From contig JANXWC010000185.1 of NCBI GenBank assembly GCA_025351355.1, forward strand, positions 1 to 64,000: a DNA stretch of 64,000 nt. Direction: 5' to 3'. Below the pieces are notes generated by a model. The model was not told where the DNA came from. It was given only the letters and a program-made list of their open reading frames with translations, and made no database searches. Both the position numbers and the translations under genes were made by a program. This document shows positions 43,103 through 52,084 of this stretch, piece by piece. Origin of the DNA: Hyphomicrobiaceae bacterium (GTDB lineage Bacteria; Pseudomonadota; Alphaproteobacteria; Rhizobiales; Hyphomicrobiaceae). Within the stretch, counting starts at the first letter, position 1. Every line of letters starts with the position of its first letter.

Positions 43103-44713
43103 ATGAGCGGACCTACAGACAGTCCACATGCGGCCCACTTCGACGCCGTCATTGTCGGCGCAGGTTTTGCCGGCATGTACATGCTGCATCGCTTGCGCGG
43201 ACTTGGTTTCCGAGCGCGAGTTTTTGAATCCGGTACTGGTGTGGGCGGCACCTGGTATTGGAACCGCTATCCCGGCGCGCGTTGCGACGTCGAAAGCATG
43301 GAATACTCCTACCAGTTCTCGAATGATCTCCAGCAGCAGTGGGAATGGAGCGAGCGGTACGCCGCTCAGCCGGAAATCCTGCGTTACGCCAACCACGTCG
43401 CCGATCGCTTTGATCTCCGTCGCGACATCGATTTTGATACGCCGATTGCGTCGGCCGCGTTCGACGAGCAATTCAACTGCTGGCGCATCACAACAGGCAC
43501 CGGTCGGGCTGTTTCGGCCACTCACTGCATCATGGCCACAGGTTGCCTGTCATCCGCCAACACGCCGAAATTCGAAGGCCTGGAGACTTTCAGGGGTGCC
43601 TGCTATCACACCGGCCGCTGGCCGCAACACGACGTCGATTTCACGGGTCTTAGAGTTGGCATCATCGGCACCGGGTCATCGGCCGTTCAATCGATCCCGA
43701 TCATCGCGCAGCAAGCCAGACATCTGACCGTTTTCCAGCGCACACCGAATTATGCCGTTCCCGCGCACAATGCGCCGCTCGCGCCGGAAGTACAGCAGGC
43801 CGTTAAAGCGAACTACGGCGATCTTCGCCAACGTGCCCGCCAGATGCGCAACGGCATCGCCTGGCCCGTCACGCAGAAGTCGGCCCTGGAGGTCACGCGG
43901 GAAGAACGACGCGCCGAATATGAAGCGCGCTGGGCGCGCGGCGGGTTGTCGTTTTCCGGCTCATTCATGGATCTGCTGCTGAATAAGGAAGCCAATGACA
44001 CCGCCGCGGAATTTGTGCGCGACAAGATCCGAGCCATCGTGCACGATCCCGCAACGGCCAACCTCCTGACGCCGAAGAGCGTGCTGTCCTGCAAGCGCCT
44101 GTGCGTCGATATCGGCTATTACGAAACCTACAATCGCCCCAATGTCTCGCTGGTCGACATCAGCGCATTGCCAATCGAGATGATCGTACCTGAGGGCGTC
44201 GTCGTCGCTGGTAAAACGACGCCATTTGATGTCATCATCCTCGCCACCGGGTTCGACGCGATGACTGGCGCGCTCAACAAGATCGACATTCGCGGCATCG
44301 ACGGCGTCCCATTGCGCGAGAAGTGGGCCGCCGGCCCGCGCACCTATCTGGGTCTATCATCGGCCGGCTTCCCCAACCTGTTCACTATTACCGGCCCGGG
44401 CAGCCCGTCGGTGCTCACCAACATGCTGCCCACGATCGAGCAGCACGTCGAATGGATCGCCGATTGCATCGCGCACCTGCGCGCCAACCAGCTCCACCGC
44501 ATCGAAGCCACGCTGCCGGCCGAAGACGCCTGGGTCGAGAAGGTCAACGAGATCGCCGCCGGTACGCTATTCCCAACGTGCAATTCCTGGTATCTCGGCG
44601 CTAATGTACCTGGCAAGCCGCGCGTCTTCATGCCCTACATCGGTTTCCCGCCTTACGTTGAAACTTGCAACGCGGTCGCCGCAGGCGGCTACACCGGCTT
44701 CGCGCTTTCGTAA
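43103..44713 (+). CDS. Baeyer-Villiger-type flavin monooxygenase
   Basis: A 536-residue FAD- and NADPH-dependent monooxygenase. GAGFAG (19-24) and GTGSSA (189-194) are the two Rossmann sites; between them the Baeyer-Villiger fingerprint FxGxxxHxxxW is present as F163-x-G165-x3-H169-x3-W173. GTWYWNRYPGARCDVESMEY near 49-68 is typical of cyclohexanone/phenylacetone monooxygenases. These insert oxygen beside a ketone to give esters or lactones. The ATG at 43103 is chosen because the preceding residues lack homology. It lies 41 nt after the SDR gene in the same direction, so the two may act in sequence. Confidence 0.93.
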   Translation: MSGPTDSPHAAHFDAVIVGAGFAGMYMLHRLRGLGFRARVFESGTGVGGTWYWNRYPGARCDVESMEYSYQFSNDLQQQWEWSERYAAQPEILRYANHVADRFDLRRDIDFDTPIASAAFDEQFNCWRITTGTGRAVSATHCIMATGCLSSANTPKFEGLETFRGACYHTGRWPQHDVDFTGLRVGIIGTGSSAVQSIPIIAQQARHLTVFQRTPNYAVPAHNAPLAPEVQQAVKANYGDLRQRARQMRNGIAWPVTQKSALEVTREERRAEYEARWARGGLSFSGSFMDLLLNKEANDTAAEFVRDKIRAIVHDPATANLLTPKSVLSCKRLCVDIGYYETYNRPNVSLVDISALPIEMIVPEGVVVAGKTTPFDVIILATGFDAMTGALNKIDIRGIDGVPLREKWAAGPRTYLGLSSAGFPNLFTITGPGSPSVLTNMLPTIEQHVEWIADCIAHLRANQLHRIEATLPAEDAWVEKVNEIAAGTLFPTCNSWYLGANVPGKPRVFMPYIGFPPYVETCNAVAAGGYTGFALS

Positions 44714-44732
44714 CAATCAGACTGGATAGCCG

Positions 44733-45065
44733 TCAGGCGTCGCCGTGTTTTTGGCCGCGCTTGCTCAGGGTATCCTCGGCTCTCTCCGCGGCCGCATCGA
44801 CGATCTTGTCCTTGGCCTCATCGGCAAGTTCACTTGCGACTTTATGCGCCAGCGATCCGTGCCCGTGATGGCTTGCCATCGCCTTGGCTCCCGCTACCGA
44901 GGCCTTACCGGCGATGGCCTTAGCGGCTATCCCTTTTGTCGCCGCGCCGACTGCGGCCTTGCCGAACAGTGCCGCCAGTACAACTGAAATCGATATCCCA
45001 CGATCCCCTCTTTGCCGCAATTCTCCGAGCATCGCGCCACAAAAAGGCTTTGCGGCGGCATCCAT
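44733..45065 (-). CDS. Small alanine-rich protein, unknown function
   Basis: A 110-residue candidate. A glycine/alanine-rich hydrophobic middle (VVLAALFGKAAVGAATKGIAAKAIAGKA) is followed by HHGHGS and a charged helix (ASELADEAKDKIVDAAAERAEDTL). It is convergent to the monooxygenase gene (19 nt). The family is not recognised; the start is uncertain (ATG 45065 or 45032). Confidence 0.45.
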   Translation of the reverse strand: MDAAAKPFCGAMLGELRQRGDRGISISVVLAALFGKAAVGAATKGIAAKAIAGKASVAGAKAMASHHGHGSLAHKVASELADEAKDKIVDAAAERAEDTLSKRGQKHGDA

Positions 45066-45274
45066 TGCGGTGCCTTACAGAAATACTCGCTCCGTGTTCG
45101 CCGGGACTGCACGTCGTTTGCGTTCGACGCCGATCGTGTGCAACCATCGTTGCGGCACCGACGTGCTGTTTTGGAGGGGATCATGATCAATTGCCACGAT
45201 AGTCCTGTCTTCTCCCGATAGTCGAGCGCGCCCCACATTTTCTCCACGCCCCCTGAGACCGGACAGGATCTACC

Positions 45275-47389
45275 ATGCTCATCGACGTAAAATCCCTCGC
45301 CTCGCTTTTCGCGCCGGAGAGTGTAGCTGTGATCGGCGCATCGACCGAGCCGCTCAAAATTGGTGGCCGCCCCATCAGTTTCTTGAAAGACAATGGCTAT
45401 TCCGGCCGCATTCTCCCCATCAATCCGAAGGCGCGCGATATCCAGGGCCTGCCGGTGTTTCCGAGCATCGGCGACGTCGACGGCACCGTCGATCTCGCAA
45501 TCTGTGCCGTTCCAGGCGAACACGCGATGGCTACTCTGCAAGCCTGCGCGCGCAAGGGTGTCAGGTCCGTCGTCATGTTTTCGGCAGGCTTCGCCGAAGT
45601 GAGCGAAGAGGGGCGCGTTGCGCAAGACAAAATGGCCGCGTTTGCCCGAGATGCCGGCATTCGTCTCATGGGGCCCAACTGCATGGGAGTTGCGAACATC
45701 CGCAGCGGCATGATCGCCAGCTTCCACCCCGCGTTCATGTTTCCACAACCGAAAGGCGGTCACATCGGTCTGGTCAGCCAGAGCGGTGCGTTCGGCGGCA
45801 TCTGCATGCAAATGGCGCGCGAGCGGGGCGTCGGGTTCGCCTACATGGTCACCACCGGCAATGAAGCAGACGTGCAGGCCGCTGACGCATTGGCCTATCT
45901 CGCCGGCGATCCGGAAGTTGCCGTCATCATGCTTTATCTAGAAGGTTGCCGCGATGGCGCCCGCATGATCGAAGCGCTGGAAATCGCCCGGCGCGCCAAA
46001 AAACCGGTCGTAGCCATCAAACTCGGCCGCACAGATGCGGGCGCAAAGGCTGCTCAGTCTCACACGGCCGCCTTGGCCGGTGCAGATGCCGTCTTTGATG
46101 CCGTCTTCAAGCAATATGGCGTGTATCGGGCCTACAACATCGAAGAATTCTTCGACGTGGGTGTCGCGACTGCCATCGGCTGCATGCCGAAAAACAATAA
46201 GGTTGGCTTGGTGACCGTCTCGGGTGGCGTTGGTGTTTTGATGGCCGATGATGCCGCCGCGCGCGGCCTTGATGTCGCCGAGTTACCCGCCTCCGCACAA
46301 GCCAAATTCAAGAAGTTGGTGCCTTTTGCCGGAGTCATAAATCCCTTGGATGTCACCGGCCAGATCATGAATGATCGTTCGCTGCTTGAGCAAGCGGTCA
46401 ACCTCGTGCTCTCTGAATCCGACTACGGCAGCCTCGTCTGCTTCCAGGGTGCATCCTCTGCCGATCCGCAAATTGCCGCCGACCAACTGGCCGTGTGGGG
46501 TCGCGTGAAAGAGGCCTTTCCTGATCGTCTGATCAGTGTTTCTGGACTGCTCAGTCCCGATTTCATCAAGGCAGTCGAAGCTGCTGGAATGCCCGCCTCT
46601 CGCGATCCCACACACAGTCTGCGCGCCATTGCCGCCCTGCATGGTTTCGCCACGACGTTTGCCAGGCCTTTCACCCGCCCCGAAGTCGCCGCTGCCAGCA
46701 ATGATCTCCCATCTGGCAACCTCAACGAAGTCGACGCCATGGCCGTGCTCGCGCGCGCCGGTCTTGACGTCGTCGAGGAACGCCTTGCCACAACCGCCGA
46801 TCAGGCCGTCGTTGCAGCAGAAGCCATCGGCTATCCCGTGGTCATGAAGGTTGTTTCCGCCGACATCCTGCACAAGTCTGATGTCGGTGGCGTTAAGTTG
46901 AAGCTGGTCGATGCCGCAGCAGTTCGCATTGCCTTCGAGGATATCCAGCGCACAGTCAAAAAGGCCATGGCGAAAGCCAAGATCGAAGGTTGCTTGGTTG
47001 CTCCGATGATCAGTGGTCGCGGCGTCGAAACCATCATTGGCGTTACCAACGATCCCGTCTTCGGGCCCGTCGTCATGTTCGGCCTCGGCGGGATCATGGT
47101 GGAAGCCCTACACGATGTGGCATTCCGCGTTGCCCCATTTGACGAAGCCGAGGCGCATCGCATGATCCGCGAGATCCGGACCTACAAAGTGCTGCAGGGC
47201 CTGCGCGGCGCACCTGCGTCAGACGTGAATGCATTGGCCAAGGCGCTCGCATCCGTCTCCTGCTTCGCAGTCGCCCACGGCGCCCAGCTTGTATCGATGG
47301 AAGCCAATCCGTTCCTGGTCCGCCCGGTGGGCGAGGGTGCCATCGCTCTCGACGCCGTGGTGACCACCAGGGAAGTCTGCACGCGGTAG
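45275..47389 (+). CDS. Acyl-CoA synthetase, NDP-forming (acetate-CoA ligase family)
   Basis: A 704-residue fusion of the alpha part (CoA-binding [17 protein letters not shown] near 18, [11 protein letters not shown] near 132, and the [19 protein letters not shown] histidine region) with a C-terminal ATP-grasp beta part ([29 protein letters not shown] near 510). Such enzymes make acyl-CoA plus ADP and phosphate from an acid. It follows hydroxylation and Baeyer-Villiger genes and could activate acids produced from them; this is inference. Length and order are normal for fused members. Confidence 0.92.
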   Translation: [704 protein letters not shown]

Positions 47390-47450
47390 GAACCCACTGG
47401 CATTCAGATCCGTTCCAACTTGATATGAACCGGAGTTGGGCGGTGCGCAA

Positions 47451-47702
47451 ATGGCAGTCATTCTTGTCAAACCTGTCGAAACTTTCACGGTCGCCGGCGT
47501 AAAAGCGTCGATTATGGGGATTGATCCACTCAGCCGTCAGTTGTTTCAAGGTAGTATGGATATTGGATCGTCTTTGACGCCCCCGCCAACGTTGGCCGCC
47601 TGGTCCATCGACGGGACGCACGCAGACGGCACCAATCATCTCGACGCAAACTCTCCGGAATTCACAGATTTGGTAGAAACTGCCCGCAAGCTTGGTCTTT
47701 GA
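47451..47702 (+). CDS. Hypothetical 83-residue protein
   Basis: ATG at 47451 opens MAVILVKPVETFTVAGVKAS and a further 63 residues, mildly hydrophobic at the start and acidic near the end (DANSPEFTDLVETARKL). No family recognised and no strong ribosome site, so the gene is only possible. Confidence 0.4.
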   Translation: MAVILVKPVETFTVAGVKASIMGIDPLSRQLFQGSMDIGSSLTPPPTLAAWSIDGTHADGTNHLDANSPEFTDLVETARKLGL

Positions 47703-47722
47703 AGTTACAACTTTAGCATTGC

Positions 47723-47747
47723 GGAACAAAGCTGTCTCTTGCCGGTT
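47723..47747 (+). promoter_or_regulatory. Possible EcfG-type promoter (one mismatch)
   Basis: GGAAC (47723-47727), 16 nt, then GGTT (47744-47747) differs from the EcfG consensus CGTT at one base. It precedes the 25-codon membrane peptide gene by 39 nt. Confidence 0.4.
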
Positions 47748-47786
47748 TATCAGTCATCAGCAGGTGTTTTTCCAGGAGTTATCGTT

Positions 47787-47864
47787 ATGAGATACATCGG
47801 CCTTTGGCTGCTCGGCGTGCCCGTCATCGGAATTGTAGGTTTAAAGGTCTTCGGGCTGATTTAA
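47787..47864 (+). CDS. 25-residue single-helix membrane peptide
   Basis: An AGGAG ribosome site (47774-47778) lies 8 nt before ATG 47787, which opens 25 codons ending TAA. The peptide starts MRYIGLWLLGVPVIGIVGLK and is a single hydrophobic helix with one Arg at the front. The very good ribosome site and helix character argue that it is a real small protein. It lies beside the stress-controlled trehalose operon, with a near-EcfG promoter in front. Confidence 0.65.
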   Translation: MRYIGLWLLGVPVIGIVGLKVFGLI

Positions 47865-47907
47865 ATGTTATCGAAATGCGCAATAAAACTGGTTGTGGGA
47901 AAATTTT

Positions 47908-48651
47908 TCACGGCAAAATAACGTGTGATTGTCTGGAAAAATCCCGCAACCAGCTGCGAACATGTGCCGGTCCATTAAAGTATGAGACTTCCTTCGCGAA
48001 AAATTCACCGGCAACTGTCAGACCATATCCACCCATTTCGGTTGCCGTGTGAACAGCACTCAAGTCCGGCGAATCGTCACCGATCATAATCGGTATTCGT
48101 TCCGCAAAGAGAGGCAAGCGCATCAAGTCCCGAACGGCCCGACCCTTCGATGTGCCACGCGGTATAATCTCAAATACCATTCTGCCCTGACCGAGTTCCA
48201 TATCCTGGTGGTGGGCTGAGATAAGCCGCCGGAGGTTGTCTTCAAGCCACGCTCGCATTTCAGGCGCTTGCCGATAATGGACCGAGACCGCAGCGTACTT
48301 GGTCTCTATGACAATTCCTGGGGAGGCATCTTTAAGGTTCTGGAGAGCGCGCAATAGTGAATGTGAGAAGGTGGGTTCACCCGTTTCGATTGTACCATTC
48401 TCAGCGCGACGCATCTCGACACCATGGACGCCAGCTGCAATCGGGTGGATGGGCGACAGGATGCGATCGATTTCTTCGATCCGTCGACCCGAGACAATTG
48501 CCAGCGCACCATTCAATCGCACCATTAGATCCTGAAGCGTCGAAACGAGGCCGTCCGCAGCAAAGACATCGTTTGGTGTTGGTTGAATGTCTACCAGCGT
48601 ACCGTCGACGTCGAGAAACAGCGCGCAACTGTCTGCGCAAATTTCGTGCAT
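47908..48651 (-). CDS. otsB: Trehalose-6-phosphate phosphatase
   Basis: A 247-residue HAD phosphatase that completes trehalose synthesis. The nucleophile Asp is in ALFLDVDGTLVDIQPTP (motif I, near residue 13), LAIVSGRR is motif II, and TSKGRAV with IMIGDDSPDLSAV supplies motifs III and IV. Start ATG 48651 has GGGGAA upstream. Last gene of the five-gene trehalose/glucan operon, 20 nt after the debranching enzyme gene. Confidence 0.95.
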   Translation of the reverse strand: MHEICADSCALFLDVDGTLVDIQPTPNDVFAADGLVSTLQDLMVRLNGALAIVSGRRIEEIDRILSPIHPIAAGVHGVEMRRAENGTIETGEPTFSHSLLRALQNLKDASPGIVIETKYAAVSVHYRQAPEMRAWLEDNLRRLISAHHQDMELGQGRMVFEIIPRGTSKGRAVRDLMRLPLFAERIPIMIGDDSPDLSAVHTATEMGGYGLTVAGEFFAKEVSYFNGPAHVRSWLRDFSRQSHVILP

Positions 48652-48671
48652 TTTCCCCGCCCCCCGACTTA

Positions 48672-50876
48672 TCATTGCGAATTGTCGTGCGTGTGTTCCA
48701 GGACGTCATTTGCCGAGTGCAACACTAGCGTCAGGCGTACCGGCCCTTCTGCCCGGATCACGCGCAGCGATACTGCGCTACCATCTCGGCGAACCGAAAA
48801 ATCGACATTTGCTTCACGCAATTTCAAATCACGAATTGTTATTTCATCGATTCCTGGTGGAAGAATCGGATTGCACAATCGTATCTCATGTGAATCTGGA
48901 ACAAACTCCAATCCAAGCATGGCTTGGATGACCATAAACAAAGATCCACTGGCCCAGGCCTGCGGAGCGCATGCCACGGGATAGAGTGTCGGGCCGCGCC
49001 CGCGCTTGACGTTGAAGCCGCAAAAAAGCTCCGGCAACCGCCGTTGATCCATCCAACCTGCGGCTTTACAGAGGCCGTTGAAGATAGGAACAATTGCCGA
49101 CTTATGACCATATCGCGCCAAGCCTGCGGCAATTATTGCGTTGTCGTGCGGCCAGACTGAGCCATTGTGGTAGGACATGGGATTGTAGCGCGCCTCCCCA
49201 CGCGCCAGCGTGCGAATACCCCATCCGGAATTGAAGTCACTTCGGCTGAGAGTTTTGACGAGAATGTCGACTTTTTCTGCTGATGCGATGCCGCAATAAA
49301 GTGCGTGGTAGGCATTGCTGCTTCGCACTGCGCATGGCGATTTGTTGCCGTCCAGTGCTAAGGCATAGCAGCCGATTTCATCTAACCAGAACGCTCTTTG
49401 AAAGCGTTGGCGGAGGTGATCGGATTCGGCGCGAAGTTGAGCAGATCGCGCCTCATGACCAAGCTTTCGGGCACAGTTACTCGCGTGCAATTTCGCGGCG
49501 TAGATATAAGCTTGCACTTCCACCAGTGCGATCGCGCCTGAAGCCAATTTGCCGTCCGCATGAAAAATGGAATCAAATGAATCCTTCCAACCCTGATTAG
49601 AAAGTCCCGTTTCCACCGCTCGCTTATATTCGACAAAGCCATCGTCATCTAAATCACCATAAGTGTCGATCCATTTCAGAGCGCGCTCCACATTTCCCCA
49701 AAGTTCGCTCAGCAGGTCGAGATCGCCTGTGCGTTCGACGTATTGGCCCATCAGCATGACAAACAATGGGGTCGAGTCGACGCTGCCATAGTAGAGACCG
49801 AACGGCACTTCATTAAGCGAGGCCATCTCTCCGCCCCGCATTTCGTGGAGTATTTTTCCGGCTTGGGAGTCTTTCGATGCATCTGTCTGGGTCGCCTGGA
49901 GCGCAGCCAGGCGTCGCAAGACGCCCCGCGCGATGTTGGGATCAAGCCACAGCATCTGCATGGCGGCGATCAGGCCATCTCGGCCGAAAGTCGTTGAATA
50001 CCATGGAATTCCCGCATATGGATACGGACCCTGCGCCGTTGTCGACACCAGCATATAAAAATCGGCCATCGAGCGGCATAGTGTTTCGTTAACTGTAGCG
50101 CTCGAGGTTTCGATCGATGCGACATCGCGCGTGGCGCGCTTGTGATCCCTGTCCGCAGCCCGAAGTGCCTTGAAGAAGGGTGCGGTCGATGCGGTCGCGG
50201 GTCCTCGGCTGGACGCCGAGATAAAAATATTTGTCCGTTCGTGCGGCCGCAAACGAACTGCATAGACTGCGCGCGCATCGCTCAGCTGTGCAGGTGCGGG
50301 TTCAAAAAATATCGATGTATCGCGCCTAATCCCGTCTAGACCGTCATAGGACAAGATAACGTTGCCCGTCCCGAGAATACGTTTGCGCGAATGCCCTCTT
50401 TTCTTTCTGCGAGATCCACGGACCTCAAAAATGTCAGCAAAATCATTTTCGAAGTCGATGGACAACGCAAGCTCATTGCGCTTTTCACTGTGGTTTTCCA
50501 GGGCTAGTCGGACATACATTACCCCATCGCGCAGAAAAATGGCGCGGGAGATATGGATGGTGTCCTTAGGGAGTACAATTGTTTCATTTTCTGTGATGTC
50601 TGGGTTCGTCAAATCGACGTACATATGAAGATTGTCGTCGCGGACGTTGGAACCAAGAAGAAGGGGCTGCATCCCGTTTATGAGAACTTCAAAGCGCGAT
50701 AGGAAACGTGTGTCTGAATCGAAGAAGCCGTCCGGACCACCGCCGACCGCGCCGATATCACCGTGGCTATCGAAAACAGCAAATGCGTCATTATGTTTGA
50801 GCGTTTTTCGTTTGCGCGATGTCTGACCCATTCCCTGAATGTAGAATGGCTGCTCTGGATGATCATGGTTGGGCAT
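48672..50876 (-). CDS. Amylo-alpha-1,6-glucosidase / glycogen debranching-type glycosidase
   Basis: About 734 residues. The N-terminal part (KHNDAFAVFDSHGDIGAVGG, FFDSDTRFLSRFEVLING) is the beta-rich debranching N-domain; the C-terminal part is an alpha/alpha toroid with YAGIPWYSTTFGRDGLIAAMQML, FGLYYGSVDSTPLFVMLMGQYV, and GSVWPHDNAIIAAGLARYG. Such proteins trim alpha-1,6 branches or act on sucrose-like or glucosylated compatible solutes. The start is chosen at ATG 50876, where AGGAAAAG precedes the codon; ATGs at 50936 and 50969 would overlap the preceding gene. Confidence 0.85.
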   Translation of the reverse strand: MPNHDHPEQPFYIQGMGQTSRKRKTLKHNDAFAVFDSHGDIGAVGGGPDGFFDSDTRFLSRFEVLINGMQPLLLGSNVRDDNLHMYVDLTNPDITENETIVLPKDTIHISRAIFLRDGVMYVRLALENHSEKRNELALSIDFENDFADIFEVRGSRRKKRGHSRKRILGTGNVILSYDGLDGIRRDTSIFFEPAPAQLSDARAVYAVRLRPHERTNIFISASSRGPATASTAPFFKALRAADRDHKRATRDVASIETSSATVNETLCRSMADFYMLVSTTAQGPYPYAGIPWYSTTFGRDGLIAAMQMLWLDPNIARGVLRRLAALQATQTDASKDSQAGKILHEMRGGEMASLNEVPFGLYYGSVDSTPLFVMLMGQYVERTGDLDLLSELWGNVERALKWIDTYGDLDDDGFVEYKRAVETGLSNQGWKDSFDSIFHADGKLASGAIALVEVQAYIYAAKLHASNCARKLGHEARSAQLRAESDHLRQRFQRAFWLDEIGCYALALDGNKSPCAVRSSNAYHALYCGIASAEKVDILVKTLSRSDFNSGWGIRTLARGEARYNPMSYHNGSVWPHDNAIIAAGLARYGHKSAIVPIFNGLCKAAGWMDQRRLPELFCGFNVKRGRGPTLYPVACAPQAWASGSLFMVIQAMLGLEFVPDSHEIRLCNPILPPGIDEITIRDLKLREANVDFSVRRDGSAVSLRVIRAEGPVRLTLVLHSANDVLEHTHDNSQ

Positions 50877-50919
50877 CTTGAGACTTTTCCTAGATCCTTC
50901 GATCTTGAAGGAAAGGTGA

Positions 50920-52047
50920 TCAGAGGGCGACTTCATGTGCTGCGGGACCGGCTCTAAGCGGGGGTTCATGGTCCTGGGCGTGTTTGATTAATTGCAATGT
51001 TCCGTTTTGCGCTTCGGCAGCAGATAAAGACTTATAAATAGCCACGTATTCTTGGGCCATACGGCGGACCGAGAAGCGTTCTTCGAATGTGCGCCGAACA
51101 GTTGCCCTATCTAGGGCTAGAACTCGCGGTAAAGCTGCAACAGCCTCGGTCACGCTGTGCACAATGGCACCGGTAATATTTTCGTCTATCACCTCTGCAA
51201 CCGATCCCTTGTTGAAAGCGAGTATTGGAGTGCCGCAAGCCATTGCCTCTATCATTACAAGACCGAATGGTTCTGGCCAATCAATTGGAAACAAAAGGGC
51301 CAAAGCATCTCCAAGAAACTGCTCCTTAGTTGCTTCATTAATTTCACCAATGAACTCGACTCCTGGTTGTTCCAGAAGAGGTTTTATCTCTCGAAAATAA
51401 GCTTCGTCAGCGCGGTCAATTTTCGCAGCGATTTTGATCGGTATGCCCGCCCTCAAAGCAATTTCAATGGCGCGATCGACCCGTTTCTCAGGCGAAATGC
51501 GACCTAGAAAAGCCAGGTAATTTCGGCCTGCATTTGTATGCGTAGGCTTTTGCAGTAGGGAGGGCAGGCCGTGCAAAACGGTCCCAGCGAAATTGGACCG
51601 CTTTATGGGGGTTCGCTGGGATTCAGAAATAGAAACGAGGGGCATCAGCGGGAAGGCGTTATAGAGAAAAGGTAAATCCGGCAGGTCTTGGCGACCATGC
51701 AAGGTCGTGAGCGTCGGAACTTCTTCGCGATTGAAAATGGGAAAATGAAATTGATCGATATGGAAATGTAGTACATCGAAGCTTCCCGCCAGCGCCATTT
51801 GCTTTACCTGGTCCAGCATACCCATATAATAGGGAATGGGATCTCGTACGTTAGGATTAAGCCGAAGAGCTTGCTCGCAGCATGGGAACAGGGTTGCATT
51901 GGTGATTGAGTCGCCGCTTGCAAAAAGTGTTACGTCGTGCCCCTGCGAGACTAGTTCTTCAGTCAGGTAACTGACAATGCGTTCAGTGCCGCCATACAGT
52001 TGAGGGGGGACGCTTTCCATGAGAGGAGCTATTTGCGCAATTTTCAT
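50920..52047 (-). CDS. GT4 family glycosyltransferase
   Basis: A 375-residue GT-B glycosyltransferase. The acceptor-domain loop is PLMESVPPQLYGGTERIVSYL near residue 9, the C-terminal sugar-nucleotide domain holds LAFLGRISPEKRVDRAIEIA near 190 and the E-x7-E motif around EPFGLVMIEAMACGTPILAF near 270. It could use UDP- or ADP-glucose to make a glucoside or glucan within the trehalose operon; the product is not known. Confidence 0.88.
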   Translation of the reverse strand: MKIAQIAPLMESVPPQLYGGTERIVSYLTEELVSQGHDVTLFASGDSITNATLFPCCEQALRLNPNVRDPIPYYMGMLDQVKQMALAGSFDVLHFHIDQFHFPIFNREEVPTLTTLHGRQDLPDLPFLYNAFPLMPLVSISESQRTPIKRSNFAGTVLHGLPSLLQKPTHTNAGRNYLAFLGRISPEKRVDRAIEIALRAGIPIKIAAKIDRADEAYFREIKPLLEQPGVEFIGEINEATKEQFLGDALALLFPIDWPEPFGLVMIEAMACGTPILAFNKGSVAEVIDENITGAIVHSVTEAVAALPRVLALDRATVRRTFEERFSVRRMAQEYVAIYKSLSAAEAQNGTLQLIKHAQDHEPPLRAGPAAHEVAL

Positions 52048-52084
52048 CTTAACCGTCCAAAACCAGTTTAAAACAAGCCTGCAT

